Assembly: GCA_002298925.1 (NCBI GenBank)
Contig: DBMM01000004.1
Location: 76,205-140,204, forward strand
Length of the DNA: 64,000 nt
Direction: 5' to 3'
Source: Geobacter sp. UBA698
GTDB taxonomy: Bacteria; Desulfobacterota; Desulfuromonadia; Geobacterales; Pseudopelobacteraceae
A program made the position numbers and the translations under genes. The notes beneath the pieces were generated by a model, which searched no databases, was not told where the DNA came from, and worked only from the letters and a program-made list of their open reading frames with translations. Below, piece after piece: positions 60,343 through 64,000 of the stretch (the stretch's first letter is position 1; every line of letters begins with the position of its first letter).

Positions 60343-61294
60343 CATTGACCGGCGGCTTCGGACCCTGAAGGATATCAGCGCTATCCTGCGGGTGATGCGG
60401 ACCCTGGCAATCATGGAGACGGGAAAACTCTCCCGTTTCCTCGCTGCCCAGCGCCGGGTGGTTACGAGTATCGAGGCCGCGGCTGCCGATTTTCTCCACT
60501 TTTACCCAGTGGTCGCGCCCTCTGAAGAGCATGTCTTGGCGGTCCGGCTGATGATCGGCTCAGAACGGGGTTTCTGCGGCGATTTCAACGAAACGGTTCT
60601 GCAGACTCAGGCGCAGCTTCCGCCCGAGCCGGTCCTCGTGGCGGTGGGCTCCCGGCTCTGCGGCAAAATTCCTGCGGATGTCCTGGATATAGCCCTTAGC
60701 GGGGCAGGCATGGTCGAAGAGGTGCAGTCGGTCATCAGCCGGGTTATCGAAGAGTTGAACACCCTTGCGGCAAAGGGCAACCGTGGCGCCCTTCGCCTGA
60801 CCGTGCTTTGCCATGGACAGGAGCAGGGGGAGGTGATAACCCGCACGCTCCAGCCGTTTCCGCCCGAGTTGACGCCGGCCAGTTGTCATTCGCACCCGCC
60901 GATTTTGAACATACCCCCTCGGGCATTCTACTCGGAGCTGGCCGGGCACTACCTCTTCGCCACCCTCCATGAGCTGTTCTACCAATCGCTCATGGCTGAA
61001 AACCTGCAGAGACAGCGCCATATCGACAACGCCGCACGCCGCATGGAGCAGAAGATTGCGGACCTCAACCTTAAAAGAAATGTGGTGCGTCAGGAGGAGA
61101 TCATCGAGGAAATTGAAATGCTCACACTGAGTGCCGAGACAGAATTCAAGTATGAAACCCCACTACCCATGCGGACCGGTAACATTATGTTCAGAAATGC
61201 ATCACATGGGGGAGCGCCTTCGACCAAAACGCACTTCACAGACTCTGGTCGTGATTTATCGTTAAAAACAGCTGACTGCCAAAAGAGGAGTTGA
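60326..61294 (+). CDS. atpG: N-ATPase gamma subunit with unusual C-terminal tail
   Basis: The rotor shaft. The 322-residue protein has the N-terminal coil (DIDRRLRTLKDISAILRVM), SERGFCGDFNE and the C-terminal coil (DNAARRMEQKIADLNLKRNV, RQEEIIEEIEMLTLSAE). I chose GTG 60326, preceded by AGGAGG inside atpA (17-base overlap). Normal gamma ends near ...EIEMLTLSAE (61,140); about 45 further residues up to 61,294 show no similarity, so the original stop seems lost. Confidence 0.92.
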   Translation: MGKRTDIDRRLRTLKDISAILRVMRTLAIMETGKLSRFLAAQRRVVTSIEAAAADFLHFYPVVAPSEEHVLAVRLMIGSERGFCGDFNETVLQTQAQLPPEPVLVAVGSRLCGKIPADVLDIALSGAGMVEEVQSVISRVIEELNTLAAKGNRGALRLTVLCHGQEQGEVITRTLQPFPPELTPASCHSHPPILNIPPRAFYSELAGHYLFATLHELFYQSLMAENLQRQRHIDNAARRMEQKIADLNLKRNVVRQEEIIEEIEMLTLSAETEFKYETPLPMRTGNIMFRNASHGGAPSTKTHFTDSGRDLSLKTADCQKRS

Positions 61295-61297
61295 CCT

Positions 61298-61747
61298 ATG
61301 AGCGAATTTTTAGAAACGACACACGACAAATTTGTTTTCAGGGTAAAAACGGGCTTGTACTACAGCAGGGACGATTTCTGGGTTGAGATTCAAGGTGACC
61401 AGGCGGTCATGGGAGTCAGCGATTTCCTCCAGAAAGTCAGGGGGGATGTGGCGTTTCTGGAAACCATGCCCATGGCTACGGAGATCAGGCCGGGGGAAGA
61501 AGCAGGAACAATCGAAACCATCAAGGCCACCTACGGGATCATTGCGCCGGTGACCGGAAAAATCATCGAGATCAACCCGGAAATGGAGTCCAGCCCCTAT
61601 CTCATCAATCAGGATCCCTACGGAACCGGATGGATCTACCGCATACAGCTGCATGACAGGGTGCGCGATCAGGCGGAGCTTCTTAATGCTGAGTCCTACA
61701 TGGCATTGATGCAGGAGAAAATCGTTCAGGAAATGGGGAATAAATGA
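61298..61747 (+). CDS. GcvH-like lipoyl carrier protein
   Basis: The 149-residue protein has the GcvH fold with the lipoyl-Lys motif TIETIKATYGIIAPVTGKII (Lys 76) and the C-terminal SSPYLINQDPYGTGWIYRIQ. In place of the usual H-protein entry it has RDDFWVEIQGDQAVMGVSDF. GAGGAG precedes the ATG, 3 bases after atpG. No gcvT or gcvP is nearby, so it is more like the free-standing lipoate-binding proteins (LbpA) of the sulfur-oxidising sHdr pathway, though no hdr genes are adjacent. Likely loaded by the ligase at 63,000. Confidence 0.88.
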   Translation: MSEFLETTHDKFVFRVKTGLYYSRDDFWVEIQGDQAVMGVSDFLQKVRGDVAFLETMPMATEIRPGEEAGTIETIKATYGIIAPVTGKIIEINPEMESSPYLINQDPYGTGWIYRIQLHDRVRDQAELLNAESYMALMQEKIVQEMGNK

Positions 61748-62160
61748 AGAAGCCAACCGGAAAAGTTGTCGTAATCCCCTGTAGCGGGATCGGGAAAGTA
61801 TATGGCGCTCTGGCGCGGGAGACCGCCTATGAACTGGCGGAACGGGTACGTCCTGACACGATTCTGCTCACCTGCCTGCCACTCGTTGTGGTCGGTGACG
61901 AGCAGGCAAAGCAGCTGGTGACGGAGAACCCGGTCATCACCATCGATGGATGCCCAATGAAGTGTGCCCACAAGAGCGTCGAATCACACGGGATTGAGGT
62001 CGCCCAATCATATCAGTCTATCAGTTTTTATGTCGCCCACAAAGATCTCAAACCCGAAGGGGTTACCGAACTGGATGAAACGGGCCGGAAGCTTGCGGCT
62101 GTCGCAGCTGACGAATTGGCTGCGGTCGTGGACAGCCTGGCGGGCAAGGAGCCAAAATGA
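61744..62160 (+). CDS. DGC-domain protein 1 (putative zinc-binding)
   Basis: The 138-residue protein has VVVIPCSGIGKVYGALARET, then TILLTCLPLVVVGDEQ and the DGC motif ITIDGCPMKCAHKSVE. Conserved cysteines (PCSG, LTC, DGC, KC) suggest metal or thiol chemistry; the family is annotated as putative zinc-binding with no set function. It overlaps the GcvH-like gene by 4 bases and DGC 2 by 4. Confidence 0.82.
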   Translation: MKKPTGKVVVIPCSGIGKVYGALARETAYELAERVRPDTILLTCLPLVVVGDEQAKQLVTENPVITIDGCPMKCAHKSVESHGIEVAQSYQSISFYVAHKDLKPEGVTELDETGRKLAAVAADELAAVVDSLAGKEPK

Positions 62161-62573
62161 TGGATAAAGCACTGATCAAGGTAGGCATTGTGTCATGCAG
62201 CGGTGAAGAACTACCCGAAGGGACGTTATCGCGCCTGGCCTGCCGGAAGGTTCTGGACGAACTCAAGCCGGGCACGACCGTCACCATTTGTCTGCCGCTC
62301 TTCATTGCGGGAGGTGAGGAGGAACGGAACTTCACCGCCAAATTCCCCACCATCACGGTAGACGGCTGTAAAAAGCGCTGTGCCCAACGAAGTACGGAAG
62401 CTCTCTCCGGCAAGCCGGCAAAATCGATTGTTATTACGGAGATTATGCACGAGAAACAGATCACTCCACCAGTACGGCGCCGAAACCTGACAGAGCAAGA
62501 CAAGATCGTCGTTCAGGTAGTGGCTGAAGAACTCGCCAAAGCGGTGGACGACGTACTGGAAGGGGGCGAATGA
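62157..62573 (+). CDS. DGC-domain protein 2 (putative zinc-binding)
   Basis: The 138-residue second copy has VGIVSCSGEELPEGTLSRLA, TVTICLPLFIAGGEEERNFT and the DGC motif ITVDGCKKRCAQRSTE. It has about the same cysteine plan as the first (CSG, ICLPL, DGCxxxC), so they are likely paralogues that form a pair. The C-terminal part (VVQVVAEELAKAVDDVLEGG) is helical. Overlaps of 4 bases on both sides show tight operon coupling. Confidence 0.82.
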   Translation: MMDKALIKVGIVSCSGEELPEGTLSRLACRKVLDELKPGTTVTICLPLFIAGGEEERNFTAKFPTITVDGCKKRCAQRSTEALSGKPAKSIVITEIMHEKQITPPVRRRNLTEQDKIVVQVVAEELAKAVDDVLEGGE

Positions 62574-62995
62574 TGGTGTGCTACAAAAACAGGGTGGAAT
62601 GGCGCGGTGAACACCACGGTTATACCTGGTGTCAGAATGACACCGAGATGGAGTTTTCAGCTCCGCCCGACCTCCATGGTTACCCCAATGTCATGACACC
62701 GGAAGACGCGTTCATGGCAGCTGGCAATACCTGTTATCACATGATGGTACTCTGGGCTATGCAACGCTTCAAGGTGGAACTCATTTCCTATCAATGCGAA
62801 GCGGTGGGAGAAGTAGAAGAACATCTGGACAAGACCTCGTGGTTCAAAACCATTACTCTGTATCCCAAGCTTGTGATTCACGGTACATCGGTCGAAGTGG
62901 TCAAGCGTGCCCTTGACCAGGCCTTGAAATATTCAACCATTTGCCAGTCGCTCAAGAGTGAAGTCATCGTTGAACCGACCATCACGGTTCAGTGA
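62570..62995 (+). CDS. OsmC-family protein
   Basis: The 141-residue protein has the OsmC/Ohr fold: VEWRGEHHGYTW, PEDAFMAAGNTCYHMMVLWA (first active-site Cys), VELISYQCEAVGEVEE and SSLKSEV-type YSTICQSLKSEVIVEPTI (second Cys). Members reduce organic hydroperoxides; Ohr-type enzymes are known to take electrons from dihydrolipoamide. That fits the lipoyl carrier and ligase in the same cluster. It overlaps DGC 2 by 4 bases. Confidence 0.85.
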   Translation: MMVCYKNRVEWRGEHHGYTWCQNDTEMEFSAPPDLHGYPNVMTPEDAFMAAGNTCYHMMVLWAMQRFKVELISYQCEAVGEVEEHLDKTSWFKTITLYPKLVIHGTSVEVVKRALDQALKYSTICQSLKSEVIVEPTITVQ

Positions 62996-62999
62996 GGCC

Positions 63000-63776
63000 A
63001 TGAGCACCTGGCGTCTATTGGATACGGGAGCCTTGCCGGCCAACCTCAATATGGGGGTTGACCTTGCGCTGCTAGAGTTGCATGCACGCGGTATATCACC
63101 TCCCACGCTCCGCTTCTATCAGTGGACTCCTCCTGCGCTCTCGTTGGGGTATTTCCAACGGCGCCACGCCATCGACCTTACGGTGTGTCGGGACATGGGG
63201 CTAGACGTCGTAAATAGGGCCACTGGCGGCCACGCAGTGCTCCACGAGAATGACCTTACCTACAGCGTGATCGCTGGCGTGTCAGATGGCATACCCAGAA
63301 CATTGACGTGTGCCTATGAGCTTCTCAGTGGGGGGCTCCAAACCGGCTTTCGGTTGCTGGACGTTGAAACGGAGCGAGGGAATGGAAGTACATCTGCTAC
63401 GAATACGGATATCTGTTTCATGCGTTTCGCCTTGGGAGACCTTCTCCACAAGGGGAAAAAATTTGTAGGGAGCGCTCAAACATGGAAAGGCTCATCTGTG
63501 CTTCAGCACGGCTCCATTGTGCTTGAGCCACAAATGGAATCCTGGGTGAGCCTGCTGGGCAGCAAGTGTTCCGACACGACAGAGCTCCGTTATCAACTTG
63601 CGTCCCGAACGGCTTCGTTGGGTGAGATTCTCGGTCGCAGAGTGGACCCGAAAGAGGTCAAGACTGCACTTGTCACAGGGATGACAGCTGCTCTCAACGT
63701 GAAATTTCAGCCTGGTGTACTTACTGCCGAAGAATGGGCGCTGGCTCGCGACATCGCTTCATCTGCAAATTGCTGA
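63000..63776 (+). CDS. Lipoate-protein ligase / octanoyltransferase family protein
   Basis: The 258-residue protein has the BPL/LplA/LipB fold: TLRFYQWTPPALSLGYFQRR, VVNRATGGHAVLHENDLTYS, DICFMRFALGDLLHKGKKFV then GSAQTWKGSSVLQHGSIVLE. The Cys in DICF lies where LipM octanoyltransferases have their catalytic Cys; LplA ligases share many motifs, so the reaction (lipoate ligation or octanoyl transfer) is open. I chose ATG 63000 following GAGG; a 14-codon extension is in frame. It is 4 bases after the OsmC gene and probably loads the GcvH-like carrier. Confidence 0.83.
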   Translation: MSTWRLLDTGALPANLNMGVDLALLELHARGISPPTLRFYQWTPPALSLGYFQRRHAIDLTVCRDMGLDVVNRATGGHAVLHENDLTYSVIAGVSDGIPRTLTCAYELLSGGLQTGFRLLDVETERGNGSTSATNTDICFMRFALGDLLHKGKKFVGSAQTWKGSSVLQHGSIVLEPQMESWVSLLGSKCSDTTELRYQLASRTASLGEILGRRVDPKEVKTALVTGMTAALNVKFQPGVLTAEEWALARDIASSANC

Positions 63777-63851
63777 GCCGCCTTTAGCTACGCCATCAGC
63801 TACTGTCTGTTAATGCTCTTCGCCGGGACAATCACCGATTTTATCGAGTCG

Positions 63852-64000
63852 TTAGTCAAGGCTAAAGGAATCGTCATCTTCACGCTCTGGACGAAGCATT
63901 TGGGAGGTTTTGTCATCGCACTCGTTGGTAGATAACTTGTCTGGAATGCCTTTTGATCCACCGGGATTGACGCCAATCACAATCCGTTCTATAAACCATT
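63852..64000 (-). CDS. Possible partial hypothetical gene at the right edge
   Basis: The reverse strand reads about 49 codons without a stop from the window edge (ERIVIGVNPGGSKGIPDK, then DDKTSQMLRP and a stop at 63,852). The acidic end and VIGVNPGG-like segment look protein-like, but no family is recognised. A plus-strand frame also crosses this region, so it may be neither. 63,777-63,851 shows nothing else. Confidence 0.25.
   Translation of the reverse strand, partial: WFIERIVIGVNPGGSKGIPDKLSTNECDDKTSQMLRPEREDDDSFSLD

Noticed and set aside
61298..61747. Classical glycine cleavage H protein
   Set aside because: No P, T or L protein genes are near and the N-terminal half differs; a free lipoyl carrier fits better.

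Overview
The window looks like a chromosomal segment of a Geobacterales bacterium (Desulfuromonadota; Geobacter, Pelobacter or Trichlorobacter type). The evidence is the rpoN-hpf-hprK cluster behind an lpt/kds block, a complete rimP-nusA-ylxR-infB-rbfA-nrnA-truB-rpsO-pnp order, several multiheme c-type cytochromes with partner outer-membrane proteins, MCP-type chemoreceptors, and protein families common in this group (DUF3373 porins, C_GCAxxG_C_C proteins). The genus is inferred from gene content only. No rRNA, tRNA, CRISPR array, insertion sequence or origin was seen.

Layout. Positions 1-24,800 are almost entirely minus-strand core genes. Read in the direction of transcription they are: an orphan sucA; a three-gene envelope/secretion set (degenerate receiver plus membrane anchor, LysM protein, GspE/PilB-type ATPase) ending in a terminator; the translation/RNA operon rimP to pnp, with terminators after rpsO and pnp; then kdsD-kdsC-lptC-lptA-lptB-rpoN-hpf-hprK (hprK is cut by the window edge). 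Positions 25,000-32,400 hold a Nudix hydrolase and a minus-strand tripartite RND efflux operon (tolC-like, membrane fusion protein, DUF2845, RND pump, C_GCAxxG_C_C protein, DUF2892). The next 1.1 kb is AT-rich, with operator-like repeats and the wreck of a chemoreceptor gene.

Positions 33,400-44,800 form a plus-strand respiratory and sensory block: a DUF3373 outer-membrane protein, a small secreted protein, an octaheme cytochrome, an intact chemoreceptor, then a PstS-like binding protein, a monoheme cytochrome, a decaheme lipoprotein and a barrel protein with one heme site. The last four resemble an electron conduit across the outer membrane. Positions 44,800-51,400 mix a CDF-like transporter, pal, a lower-GC trio (secreted hydrolase, CHAP-like protein, TPR protein) and two adjacent frameshifted membrane genes. 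DUF2127 and lgt follow. Positions 52,980-54,833 hold a compact periplasmic redox set (cytochrome P460, monoheme cytochrome, superoxide-reductase-like protein, DUF302) closed by a terminator.

Positions 55,051-61,294 are an N-type F-ATPase operon (atpDCQBEFAG, no atpR seen). Three bases later begins a five-gene cluster: a GcvH-like lipoyl carrier, two DGC-domain proteins, an OsmC-family protein and a lipoate/octanoate transferase. No glycine cleavage or 2-oxoacid dehydrogenase genes adjoin it. I consider this the best candidate for an undescribed system: a dedicated lipoyl-carrier redox or sulfur-transfer pathway, possibly feeding electrons to the OsmC peroxidase.
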